From positions 4,154,001 through 4,218,000 of the forward strand of contig NZ_CP061941.1 in NCBI RefSeq assembly GCF_014805825.1: 64,000 bases of DNA. The letters are read 5' to 3'. Positions within the stretch are counted from its first letter, which is position 1. Each line of letters starts with the position of its first letter. Source of the stretch: Marinomonas algicola (GTDB lineage: Bacteria; Pseudomonadota; Gammaproteobacteria; Pseudomonadales; Marinomonadaceae). Below the pieces are notes generated by a model. It was not told where the DNA came from. It did no database searches and saw only the letters and a list, made by a program, of their open reading frames with translations. The position numbers and the translations under genes are program-made. Of the stretch, positions 17,905-26,449 are shown piece by piece.

Positions 17905-17939
17905 TTCACCCCTAGGGATTTTGGGGTGAACATCACCCC
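17905..17939 (-). promoter_or_regulatory. Three-arm alternative hairpin over the ALDH ribosome-binding site
   Basis: Read on the minus strand, the gap between the Rieske and ALDH genes carries GGGGTGA (arm 1), TTCACCCC (arm 2) and GGGGTGAA (arm 3). Arm 3 is the ribosome-binding site, seven bases before ATG. Arm 2 can pair with arm 1 (loop TG or TGT) or with arm 3 (10-base loop), but not with both. Pairing 2:3 hides the ribosome-binding site and pairing 1:2 frees it. Confidence 0.6.
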
Positions 17940-17955
17940 AATACGCTCTGAATTG

Positions 17956-19149
17956 TTAAGAAGATTTTTCGCTGCTGTTCAAATATTGATTAGAGACCCA
18001 TTGATGGAAATGGTGGGTAGGTCCATCTAGCACAGGAGAAAAAACGCCCCCTTGGAAAGCGGGTGATTTACGCCCATTTTGCATACCTTCTACAGCAAAA
18101 ATATCTTCTTGGAAGACGACTTTCCAACTTTCTAAGACAGCGGTTCGACAAGCCGCATACTTGTCTCCAATAGCCTCATCACCAACATAAGCTAGCTCAA
18201 GTTTTTCCAGTGTTTTATTGTGCGCTTGAGGGTGCAAAATAATTGAAAATACGTGGTCAGCTTGCACTCCCAGTAGGATATTTGGATACAGAGACACGTA
18301 CTCAGCTTGACGAATTTTATCCTGCGGCCAATCTTTAAACTGAGGCAGACTGGTGCCAGCCACATCAGACAAACTGTAGGTGTAGCTGCCCTGCCCTGAT
18401 GCATCATCATTAACAATCAAATTATAATGCTGATCTAAAGGAGAATATGAGTTCAAACTTGGGTGTACCCATGGCAAGTGGTATGACTCACAATAGTTTT
18501 CAACGGCTAATTTCCAATTTGAATTCACCGTTAATGCCATAGTGCTTCCTGTTGGAGCAACTCTTACTTGATCAAATCCACCCGCCCCAGTAAATACCTC
18601 CCAACGGCTTACAAGCGGTTGAATAAAGTCTTCAAAATCAACGGCATCACCAGATAGATTAATAAAAACAATACCATTCCAAACCGCAGCACGGATTTCT
18701 TTTAATCCATGTTTTTCACATACAAAACCTTCCGCTTTATGCTTACCTACACCGCCAATATGAGGCGTTCCTTTAAGGTTACCGTCGAGATCATATGTCC
18801 AAGAATGGTAAGGACAACGAACCATACCTTCTACTTCTGTTTCTTCTCTCAATAACACCATACCGCGGTGGCTACAAATATTATGAAATACTTTTAGTTC
18901 ACCGGATCGATTGCGCATAACAGCCAAAGGCAATCCCATAAAATCGACAGGTTTAGCAAAACCATTTTTTGGAAGCTCACTGGCAAATACCAAACCTGCC
19001 CAAGTCTTTCCAAGTACTTGATCTCTCTCAAACTCAAATAATTGAGGATCATCGTACGCTGCGTTGGGCATGCCTTTGGCTTGATGAATGGGTTGATGGA
19101 CAGCATTTAGATCGGCAACTGAAATACGGTTTTGCTGAATTGTTTTCAC
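17956..19149 (-). CDS. Rieske non-haem iron oxygenase, large subunit
   Basis: The 397-residue protein has the Rieske [2Fe-2S] ligands C92, H94, C112 and H115 (CSHRGM, CPYHSW). The mononuclear iron site is in ENYCESYHLPWVHP with the distal Asp in FQEDIFAVEG. This is the RHO-alpha layout shared with GbcA, choline monooxygenase and CntA, which act on quaternary amines. The start is a GTG after GAGG. The operon order is Rieske-ALDH-rubredoxin reductase-cupin. With a BCCT transporter nearby, a methylated-amine substrate is plausible but unproven; an aromatic substrate cannot be excluded. Confidence 0.88.
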   Translation of the reverse strand: MKTIQQNRISVADLNAVHQPIHQAKGMPNAAYDDPQLFEFERDQVLGKTWAGLVFASELPKNGFAKPVDFMGLPLAVMRNRSGELKVFHNICSHRGMVLLREETEVEGMVRCPYHSWTYDLDGNLKGTPHIGGVGKHKAEGFVCEKHGLKEIRAAVWNGIVFINLSGDAVDFEDFIQPLVSRWEVFTGAGGFDQVRVAPTGSTMALTVNSNWKLAVENYCESYHLPWVHPSLNSYSPLDQHYNLIVNDDASGQGSYTYSLSDVAGTSLPQFKDWPQDKIRQAEYVSLYPNILLGVQADHVFSIILHPQAHNKTLEKLELAYVGDEAIGDKYAACRTAVLESWKVVFQEDIFAVEGMQNGRKSPAFQGGVFSPVLDGPTHHFHQWVSNQYLNSSEKSS

Positions 19150-19501
19150 CTTGACACCTCGAGTAAATAGGCGCTTTGCAAGAGCGCGTTTGTTATTGTT
19201 TTACAGGTCTGTTTACGAGGTAAATATTACTGACGAAAAAGCATCCTCAACAAACGACTTTTACGCTAGAAACCCATGACAAAAACTCATTAACTTTTTT
19301 ATTCGATGAATAGGCACAGCACACGATAAAATTTCTATTGATATTAAAAAGGGTAAGTAAAAGCGTTCGTCAATAAAGCCGTCGTCGATAATGTCAACAA
19401 TCGATGAGCTTTCATAATGAGCTCGTGAGTTTTTATCGTTTTACTTAACGATGAACTACTCACTTAATACGCTCATCATAATCATCTTAAAGGAAGGCTT
19501 T
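19150..19501. other. Divergent promoter region between Rieske operon and dddP-like gene
   Basis: No gene is seen in these 350 bases. The region holds the 5' regions of both divergent units and a GAGCT...AGCTC inverted repeat at 19406-19424, about 80 bases before the M24-family start. No confident promoter boxes were assigned. Confidence 0.5.
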
Positions 19502-20737
19502 ATGACCCAAATATCTCGTGACTCCTTTGGAAGTGCCGCATTGGTGAACCCTGTTGCAGAAGAAACATTACAGGCGGCTCAAAAATACCGTTTAGCCAGA
19601 GTAAAACAACAACTTGTGGAGCATGATTGCGGCGCTATCTTGTTGTACGATCCTGTCAATATTCGCTATGCAACAGACAGTTCCAATATGCAAGTGTGGA
19701 CTTTACACAATTTTGCTCGCTACACCTTAGTCTTTGCAGAAGGGCCGGTGATTCATTGGGAGTTTCATAATTGTGAACATTTACTCTCCGGCAACCAACA
19801 AATTGATGAAATTCGTACAGCCATCAATTGGAGTTTTTTTGGCGCGGGCTCACGCATTGACGAAAGAGTAAAGCTATGGGCCGAGGAAATTGCGCATCTT
19901 ATCACCCAGCACAGCCCTGATAATCGTCGCTTAGCTTTAGATAAAGCCGATATTGAAGGTATTGATTGCCTTAGAGAAAAAGGCCTTCGTGTCGTGGAAG
20001 GTCATAGCTTAATGGAGCAGGCTCGCAAAATTAAATCCGCGGCTGAGATTGCGCTAATGCAGTGGACTATTCAAGTCTGTGAGAAAGGCATTCAGCGAAT
20101 GTACGATGAACTGAAGCCAGGTATGACAGAAAATGCACTATGGGCTTGGTTACATTACGAGAACATTCGTCATGGAGGTGAATGGATAGAAACCCGGCTG
20201 TTATCAAGTGGACCAAGAACCAATCCCTGGATGCAAGAATCGAGCAATCGCATCATGCAAACAGGTGAAATCCTGTCATTCGACACAGATCTCATAGGGC
20301 CTTATGGGTATTGTGCTGATATTTCTCGAGCATGGACGGTTGGTCACGTGCCACCGACACCAGAACAGCGTCACATTTATCAGTTAGCCTATGAGCAGGT
20401 TCAATATAATATGAGCCTATTAAAAGCAGGGCTTTCTTATAAAGAGTTTTCCCAGAAAGCATGGAAAATTCCAGCTGAAAATTATCCAAACCGATATTGC
20501 TGCCTTGCTCATGGTATCGGCTTGGCGGATGAGTATCCGGCCATTGCTCATCAAGGCAACGATTGGAACAGCTCTGGGTACGACGGCCTATTCGAAGAAA
20601 ATATGGTAGTTTGTGTCGAAAGTTACATTGGCGCCAAAGATGGACGGGAAGGCATCAAGTTAGAGCAACAAGTTTTAATAACAAAAGACGGTATTATTGA
20701 ATTGTCGACCTATCCATGGGAAGAGAACTGGTTGTAA
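19502..20737 (+). CDS. dddP: M24-family protein, DddP-like DMSP lyase candidate
   Basis: The 411-residue creatinase/M24-fold protein has a full ligand set: D261 and D263 in FDTDLIG, D273 in CADISR, H337 in AHGIG, D343, E373 in VESY and E388 in KLEQQ. As I recall, the catalytic ligands reported for DddP from Ruegeria (D295, D297, D307, H371, D377, E406, E421) have the same spacing to within one residue. DddP cleaves dimethylsulfoniopropionate to DMS and acrylate. The ATG at 19502 follows AGGAAGG. The next gene is a BCCT transporter, a family that imports DMSP and betaines. Alternatives are a creatinase-like hydrolase or a peptidase. Confidence 0.6.
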   Translation: MTQISRDSFGSAALVNPVAEETLQAAQKYRLARVKQQLVEHDCGAILLYDPVNIRYATDSSNMQVWTLHNFARYTLVFAEGPVIHWEFHNCEHLLSGNQQIDEIRTAINWSFFGAGSRIDERVKLWAEEIAHLITQHSPDNRRLALDKADIEGIDCLREKGLRVVEGHSLMEQARKIKSAAEIALMQWTIQVCEKGIQRMYDELKPGMTENALWAWLHYENIRHGGEWIETRLLSSGPRTNPWMQESSNRIMQTGEILSFDTDLIGPYGYCADISRAWTVGHVPPTPEQRHIYQLAYEQVQYNMSLLKAGLSYKEFSQKAWKIPAENYPNRYCCLAHGIGLADEYPAIAHQGNDWNSSGYDGLFEENMVVCVESYIGAKDGREGIKLEQQVLITKDGIIELSTYPWEENWL

Positions 20738-20742
20738 AACTC

Positions 20743-20784
20743 ATGCCTACCTAAACATTGCCGTTAGGTAGGCATGATACTTTT
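20743..20784 (+). terminator. Terminator after the dddP-like gene
   Basis: ATGCCTACCTAA and TTAGGTAGGCAT form a perfect 12-bp stem around a 9-base loop, starting 6 bases after the stop codon. The tail GATACTTTT is a weak T-run. Confidence 0.75.
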
Positions 20785-21122
20785 GGCCAAATTTTGCATC
20801 ATGCTTCATATGCTAGATTGATGACAACCTTCACCTTCTGATCATTCAAATTCTTCATTATCAGCCGTCTTGTTCAGCTAATCCCCTATTCTCGAAGAGC
20901 CTGTTCCACCTCTACTCCAAACCTCTATTATAGAATTCATTACATTTACTCATAAGCATCTAACCAAAAAGTCGTTTGATACAGATCAGGCTTTTCAACA
21001 ATATTGTTTGCTCTTTTTTAACGAACTCAACCCTAACAAAAAGAGCTAGAAATCATTTAAAGCGTCATTGACACGCCTCTAAAGCTTAAGTCGATCTAAA
21101 ATAACAACAATGGAGACACATA
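20785..21122. other. Intergenic region upstream of the BCCT gene
   Basis: About 340 AT-rich bases without a convincing gene. AATGGAGACACATA gives the BCCT gene a GGAG ribosome-binding site. The hairpin at 20743 suggests the BCCT gene has its own promoter here. Confidence 0.5.
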
Positions 21123-22724
21123 ATGAAAATTAATAGTGGGATGTTTCGCGGTATTGACCCTACCGTGACCTTGATCTCAAAAGTGCTAATTATTGGCTTT
21201 GTCATAGTTTGCGCCATACTTGCAGAAGAAGCTGGAGCCTTATTTACTCAGGTCTCAGCCGCCATATTGTATAACTTTAAATGGTTTTATCTTATTACGG
21301 CCTCAGCCATACTGGTTTTCTTGCTGTATTTAATGGTCAGTCGATATGGCAATATTAAATTAGGAACCGATGATGAAAAGCCAGAGTTTAGTTTAGGTTC
21401 TTGGTTATCCATGTTGTTCAGTGCAGGCATGGGAATTGGACTACTCTTTTGGTCTGTTGCCGAACCTATGTGGCATTATGCAGGCAACCCCTTCTCTGAA
21501 ACCCCTTTAAGTAATGAATCCGCGCAGACAGCCATAAGATTAAGTTTTTTCCATTGGGGACTGCACCCTTGGGCTCTCTATATTATGACCGCTCTTGGGC
21601 TCGCTTATTTTTCTTATCGTAAAGGGAAACCGCTTACTATTCGCTCGGCACTCATTCCTTTATTTGGAGAAAAGCGACTTGACGGATGGTTAGGCAACAC
21701 CATCGATATTCTCATTGTCACCATTACCGCCTTTGGTATTGCTACCTCGTTTGGACTAGGCGTAATACAAATGAGTACCGGTATGGAGTTACTCTTTGGT
21801 GTTAAAATCACCATCGCCAGTCAAATTATTATGATTACCATCATTTCTTTTATTGCCATCCTCTCGGTCATTTCAGGTGTTGGCAAAGGGATAAAAATTC
21901 TCTCCGTTTGGAATATGATTCTTTCTGCTGTCATTCTAGCAGGCGTACTTTTATTTGGTCCTACACGCTATATTTTGCATATTTACTTAGAAGGGACAGC
22001 AGACTACCTGCAAAATGTTATTGGCTTAAGTCTATGGAGTGATACTCAAGAAGATTCGCAGTGGCAGAACTGGTGGACCGCATTCTATTGGGCGTGGTGG
22101 CTTACTTGGGCTCCATTTGTCGGTATGTTTATTGCTCGAATTTCTCGTGGTAGAACCATTCGTGAACTGATTGGCGGTGCCCTTATCGTTCCCACCTTAT
22201 TTGGCTTCTTATGGATAGCCACACTTGGTGGCGCCGCTATGCATTACGAGAATGAAGATAAGCAAAACCATCAAACTCAAGTCACTGAACAACAACTCAC
22301 GGGAGAGGCGGCCGCTTTTACTGGAGGCGATATACTAACAGCAACAAAAGCCGACTCTACTCAAGCTATTTTCACCCTCTTCGAAAAAATAGAAATCGAT
22401 TCAGGTGTTAATATTGCGACTATATTCAGTGCATTAGCGACCTTTTTGTTGGTCACATACTTTGTTACTTCTGCCGATTCAGGTACTTTAGTTCTTTGCA
22501 CATTAAGCTCTCATGGAAGCTTAGAACCACCTAGAGCCAGTAGAATTATTTGGGGGCTGACGGTTGGTATTATTGCCGCAGGATTATTATGGGCTGGGGG
22601 TCTAAAAACGGTCCAAACGGCGACTATTTGTGCGGCGTTACCAGCTGCGTTCCTTGTTATTATGATGGCACTTTCAATACATAAAGCATTACGCAAGGAA
22701 GTAGTACATGCTATAAACTCATAA
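21123..22724 (+). CDS. BCCT family osmolyte/quaternary-ammonium transporter
   Basis: The 533-residue protein has 12 predicted membrane segments and the BCCT signature WWLTWAPFVGMFIARISRGR (about residues 320-339), preceded by the tryptophan-rich FYWAW stretch. An AGMGIGLLFWSVAEP segment corresponds to the substrate/sodium-site helix (about 101-115). Family members import glycine betaine, choline, carnitine or DMSP. Short N- and C-termini suggest it is not an osmosensing BetP-type carrier but a catabolic one. It follows the dddP-like gene on the same strand with a terminator between, and precedes a LysR gene. Confidence 0.93.
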   Translation: MKINSGMFRGIDPTVTLISKVLIIGFVIVCAILAEEAGALFTQVSAAILYNFKWFYLITASAILVFLLYLMVSRYGNIKLGTDDEKPEFSLGSWLSMLFSAGMGIGLLFWSVAEPMWHYAGNPFSETPLSNESAQTAIRLSFFHWGLHPWALYIMTALGLAYFSYRKGKPLTIRSALIPLFGEKRLDGWLGNTIDILIVTITAFGIATSFGLGVIQMSTGMELLFGVKITIASQIIMITIISFIAILSVISGVGKGIKILSVWNMILSAVILAGVLLFGPTRYILHIYLEGTADYLQNVIGLSLWSDTQEDSQWQNWWTAFYWAWWLTWAPFVGMFIARISRGRTIRELIGGALIVPTLFGFLWIATLGGAAMHYENEDKQNHQTQVTEQQLTGEAAAFTGGDILTATKADSTQAIFTLFEKIEIDSGVNIATIFSALATFLLVTYFVTSADSGTLVLCTLSSHGSLEPPRASRIIWGLTVGIIAAGLLWAGGLKTVQTATICAALPAAFLVIMMALSIHKALRKEVVHAINS

Positions 22725-22748
22725 CATATCCATGTCGTTCATATGAAC

Positions 22749-22785
22749 AAAAAAAGAACGCTAAGGATGACTTAGCGTTCTTTTT
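22749..22785. terminator. Intrinsic terminator after the BCCT gene
   Basis: AAAGAACGCTAAG, loop GATGA, CTTAGCGTTCTTTTT: a perfect 13-bp stem with a T-run, 25 bases after the stop. Confidence 0.92.
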
Positions 22786-22822
22786 GCTCTTGTTTCTTTA
22801 CATTTAATTTGAGTACTATCTT

Positions 22823-23746
22823 ATGCGCATGAAGCCCTTGCCACCATTAAATAGTCTGGTTGCTTTTGAAGCCGCCGCCCGTTACTTGAGCTTTACTCAA
22901 GCGGCAGCAGAACTTAATGTCACCCAAGGCGCTATTAGTAGGCAAATCAAGCATCTTGAAGATTACCTGGGTCGAGCCCTGTTTATTAGAGATAAGCGCA
23001 GTTTAATTTTAACGCCTACGGGCAATGAGTATTATCAAAGCATCGAGCCCGCATTATTAAGCATATCGGCAACCACAAGCAATATTATCCAATGGCAAGG
23101 AGAGCAGCTGGTTACTGTAATGACAACCAATGCCATGGCGTCTTTTTGGTTATTACCTAGATTCAGTGAATTTCAAGCCGCTCACCCAGAGATTGATCTA
23201 CGCATTCTTGCCGTCGACTCTATTAGAGGTATTCGCAACAGTGAGTTTGATATTGCACTATTCTATTGTCGTACTCCCCCCCAAGGTTTAGATGCAACGC
23301 CTTTGTTTAGTGAAACCGTCTTTCCTGTTTGTAGTCCTCGCTATTTACAACAGCACCCTGAGATAGCCGATCCAAATAAGATCAGTCATGGTACTTTGTT
23401 GTCTTTGGATATAAGCGAAGATTGGGTCACCTGGTCTGACTGGTTTAGACAAACCAATATTACGCCAACGGCCAGTACAGGGCGGAAATTGAATATCAAC
23501 AATTATCTTTTAGTGATTCAGGCGGCGTTGAATGGCCAAGGGCTCGCTTTAGGCTGGTCAAACTTAGTCGATGATTATCTTGCCAGTGGATTATTAGTGT
23601 GCCCTGTCGATTTAACCATGAAGACACAATCACAATTTTATATGTTACAACCACCGCAAATTTTTAGACAAAAGAAGGGCGTTGAATGTTTTCGAAAGTG
23701 GTTGGTATCCATCATGGAAGAAGCGGAAGCCAAAACTTGGCCTTGA
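22823..23746 (+). CDS. LysR regulator, GcvA-like
   Basis: The 307-residue protein has the GcvA-type start (PLPPLNSLVAFEAAARYLSF), an HTH with FTQAAAELNVTQGAISRQIK and a type 2 periplasmic-binding-like effector domain. It lies 98 bases after the BCCT gene but beyond a strong terminator, so it is transcribed separately. Control of the adjacent transport/cleavage genes is likely but only inferred from position. Confidence 0.9.
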   Translation: MRMKPLPPLNSLVAFEAAARYLSFTQAAAELNVTQGAISRQIKHLEDYLGRALFIRDKRSLILTPTGNEYYQSIEPALLSISATTSNIIQWQGEQLVTVMTTNAMASFWLLPRFSEFQAAHPEIDLRILAVDSIRGIRNSEFDIALFYCRTPPQGLDATPLFSETVFPVCSPRYLQQHPEIADPNKISHGTLLSLDISEDWVTWSDWFRQTNITPTASTGRKLNINNYLLVIQAALNGQGLALGWSNLVDDYLASGLLVCPVDLTMKTQSQFYMLQPPQIFRQKKGVECFRKWLVSIMEEAEAKTWP

Positions 23747-23817
23747 ATAGCCTGAAAAAGAGACGGCAAACGTCTTACCTACTACAGAGTAAACTCGACT
23801 AACGAGTTAAATTCACC

Positions 23818-23856
23818 TATCTTTTAATATAGCTTAATACAAAAAACATATTAAAG
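23818..23856. promoter_or_regulatory. Candidate operator in front of the second LysR gene
   Basis: CTTTAATAT ... ATATTAAAG forms an inverted repeat that ends about 10 bases before the LysR start codon at 23865. The core ATAGCTTAATA-AAAAAACATATTAA recurs at 11811-11850 before the Gfo/Idh gene with one change. Autoregulation by this LysR protein is the simplest reading. Confidence 0.6.
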
Positions 23857-23864
23857 ATAAAAGC

Positions 23865-24764
23865 ATGCGATTTAGAAAACTTCATTATTTTGTTACCGTC
23901 GCTGAAGAGCTTCATTTTGGTAGAGCCGCTCAGCGTTTACATATTTCTCAGCCTCCTTTATCCCAACAAATTAAAAGTTTAGAAGAAGATTTAGACGCCA
24001 TATTATTTGATCGTACCAGCCAACGAGTCACGTTAACAAAAGCGGGAGAAGCCTTATTACCTCAAGCGAAGAGTTTGTTACAGATGTGGCAAAACACGCA
24101 AGACCAAGTAAAAGCCGTCGCTAAAGGCGAAGAGGGCAATTTATCTATTGGGTTTATTTGGGCAACGGGCACGCCGCACTTTTCAAAGTCCATAGGAGAG
24201 TTTAAAAAAAAATACAGCAAAGCCACACTCAATTTAGAAAGTATGAGTACAGTGGATGCACTACAGGCTCTCAGTTTAGATAAGATAGACTTAGCCTTTG
24301 TCTTCTTGAATCCCAGTGTCGATGTGTCACTTTTTAAACAGTCTCATTACGAGCATCAAGACAATTTACTGGCTTTACCCGAACATCATACCCTTGCTCG
24401 CAAAAGTCGCGTCTCTCTCTCTGATTTAAAAGAAGAATCTTTTGTCATGTTTGCCAGAGCCTCTCACCCATCACTTTATGATCAGACCATGAACAGCCTA
24501 CATGCAGCGAATGTACAGCCTAATATCGTGCAAATCGCTAAAGTCACACAAACCACGCGCACCTTGGTCGCGGCTGGGGTCGGTATTGCCATTGTGCCTG
24601 AATCGACCAAATACGATCAGCGCGAAGGCTTGGTTTACCGCCCTATTGAAGGTGACTTACCTAAGCTTGAAATTTATATGGTTTGGAAAGCTGAGCGGGA
24701 GACACCGCTCATGATGCGTTTTATGGAACACATGCTAAGGCAAATAAAAGAAACAACGAATTAA
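23865..24764 (+). CDS. LysR regulator, CatM/BenM-like class
   Basis: The 299-residue protein has an HTH starting MRFRKLHYFVTVAEELHFGR and SQPPLSQQIKSLEEDLDAIL, followed by an effector-binding domain (about 90-295). This N-terminal form is typical of the CatM/BenM/CbbR group. The promoter carries a palindrome shared with the Gfo/Idh gene 12 kb upstream. It converges on a lone TRAP binding-protein gene and is separated from it by a two-way terminator. Confidence 0.9.
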   Translation: MRFRKLHYFVTVAEELHFGRAAQRLHISQPPLSQQIKSLEEDLDAILFDRTSQRVTLTKAGEALLPQAKSLLQMWQNTQDQVKAVAKGEEGNLSIGFIWATGTPHFSKSIGEFKKKYSKATLNLESMSTVDALQALSLDKIDLAFVFLNPSVDVSLFKQSHYEHQDNLLALPEHHTLARKSRVSLSDLKEESFVMFARASHPSLYDQTMNSLHAANVQPNIVQIAKVTQTTRTLVAAGVGIAIVPESTKYDQREGLVYRPIEGDLPKLEIYMVWKAERETPLMMRFMEHMLRQIKETTN

Positions 24765-24770
24765 TCTATA

Positions 24771-24810
24771 AAAAAATACCGATCTACTGAGACAATAGAT
24801 CGGTATTTGA
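24771..24810. terminator. Bidirectional terminator between LysR and dctP genes
   Basis: AAATACCGATCTA, 8-base loop, TAGATCGGTATTT forms a perfect 13-bp stem with an A-run on its left side. It separates two convergent genes. Confidence 0.88.
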
Positions 24811-24850
24811 TACAAAAGTCATTTCACCACTACTCTTGATGAAATCAAGC

Positions 24851-25924
24851 TTACGATTTAGCGGCCATGAACCTTTCATTTAATGACGTTTCACAAGCAT
24901 CAACCGCATTCTGAGTAATGTCTACCCATTTAGCACCGTATTCATTTTTAAACCAATCACGCACAGGTAATGCGGCTTCTTGGAACATTTTCTTCTCTTC
25001 TGCTGTTGGGGCGTAAATGGTACCACCACCTTCTTTAAAGGCATTGTATGCTTCAATTTGGCGACGTTTCGGCATCACTGTCGTGACCATTCTTAACGAA
25101 TCAAAACCATCCGACATAATGCGCTGTAGATCTTCTGGCATTTCGCTAAAGGCATCATTATTCATCCACCACATGGAACCCATATAAGCATGGCCATCCA
25201 ATGTCATGTATTTAATGTGTTCATTAAACTTCATTCCCATGATGTCAGTAATACCATTCTTTGTACCAGCCACTAAGCCAGTTGCTAATGAGGTATACAC
25301 TTCTGGCCATGGCACGGCCGTTGGGTTACCACCCATTGCACGCACTAACTCCATTTGAATGGGTGAATTAATCGTACGAATTTTGGCGCCTTTCACATCG
25401 GCCGGTGTTTTGATTTGACGATCTGTTGTTGCGAAATTACGCCACCCGCCCGTATTACCAATGGTCATCAGGCGCATAGAACCCGTACGATCGAGCAGCT
25501 CTTTACGAATAGAGCCTGCTAGCAATTCACTGTCTAAGGCACACTCCGCCACTCGATCGTTGGGAAACATATAAGGGATATCAAGTGCTTGAATTTCGGG
25601 AAAGACACTAGAAAGACCACCAGTTGTGGTATTAAACACTTGTATTAGATTGGCCTGTAACGCTTCGATACATTCTGTTCCGTTACCACATAACTGGCCA
25701 CCAGAATAAATAGTAACCGCAATACGGCCATTTGATTGAGCTTCAACATAATCCTTTAAAACCAAAGCACCATCATAATCTTCATCACTTGTATTAGATA
25801 AATGGACAACATTGATATTAAAGTCAGCCGCCATCAATGGCAAAGAAGCGGTCGCAATGCCTGCAGCGAGTAAAGTAGGTGCTAACGTGGTCAGCGTGGT
25901 TTTCAAGAGATTATTTTTTTTCAT
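24851..25924 (-). CDS. TRAP transporter solute-binding protein, DctP type (orphan)
   Basis: The 357-residue periplasmic protein has an N-terminal signal peptide (about residues 1-32, ending LPLMAADFN). The DctP fold carries the conserved Arg-containing segment VKGAKIRTINSPIQ near residue 173 and the AMGGNPTAVPWPEVYTSLATG motif near 191, which bind carboxylate ligands. No dctQ or dctM gene adjoins it, so it must rely on membrane subunits elsewhere or be a leftover. A dctM C-terminal remnant exists at 30485-30589, which suggests a former operon. Confidence 0.9.
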   Translation of the reverse strand: MKKNNLLKTTLTTLAPTLLAAGIATASLPLMAADFNINVVHLSNTSDEDYDGALVLKDYVEAQSNGRIAVTIYSGGQLCGNGTECIEALQANLIQVFNTTTGGLSSVFPEIQALDIPYMFPNDRVAECALDSELLAGSIRKELLDRTGSMRLMTIGNTGGWRNFATTDRQIKTPADVKGAKIRTINSPIQMELVRAMGGNPTAVPWPEVYTSLATGLVAGTKNGITDIMGMKFNEHIKYMTLDGHAYMGSMWWMNNDAFSEMPEDLQRIMSDGFDSLRMVTTVMPKRRQIEAYNAFKEGGGTIYAPTAEEKKMFQEAALPVRDWFKNEYGAKWVDITQNAVDACETSLNERFMAAKS

Positions 25925-26449
25925 TATTATGCAGCTCCGTTATTATTTTGTGGCACTAATGAATACTTATACAGACGATAGAAGACGGTATAAGGACATT
26001 AAATTATTCTTCTCGTATCCATATCATGCCTGTTTTCATCATTGCATGATCATTAAGTTGTATTTTATATCTTACATAAGACCTATAACACAACCAAAGT
26101 GCCATGTTTTTTTCATTTTTTTATACAATAGCGGTATCACATACGATGCGCTTTTTTATCAAACCTGCCTATAAAAAGCCTTTATCTGTAACAATAAACG
26201 CATCTAATCATAAGAATTTGATCTATTTATAGTCTATAACTTACGTTTTTACTTAGCCTTTTTACAAAAAAAATCAGCACTTTTTCTGTATGGTCAAATT
26301 GGCACAACAATTGAATCACAAACACAACTATCGAGTTTGCGCTCCACTTACTGGGTAGGCCGCGACACTTTTCACAACATCGCACAATTATTGAGCACAG
26401 TGTTTTTAATGCGCGTCCTTTTTGGTGCGCCTTCTACCTTGAGGAGCTT
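25925..26449. other. Long AT-rich intergenic region between dctP and the Amt fusion
   Basis: No convincing gene is seen in 525 bases. It carries the divergent 5' regions of dctP (-) and the Amt-GGDEF-EAL gene (+). A TTGGCAC-N5-TTGAA element at 26299-26315 resembles a sigma-54 -24/-12 promoter with an imperfect -12 box. No enhancer sites were identified. Confidence 0.45.
26299..26316 (+). promoter_or_regulatory. Possible sigma-54 promoter of the Amt fusion gene
   Basis: TTGGCAC followed five bases later by TTGAA gives GG and GA ten bases apart; the consensus is GG-N10-GC. It is about 135 bases before the start codon. Ammonium transporter genes are often under NtrC/sigma-54 control, which makes the match more plausible, but the -12 element is not ideal. 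Confidence 0.35.

Noticed and set aside
17904..17931. Hairpin after the Rieske gene as a terminator
   Set aside because: There is no T-run on the minus strand, and its 3' arm is the ribosome-binding site of the next gene.
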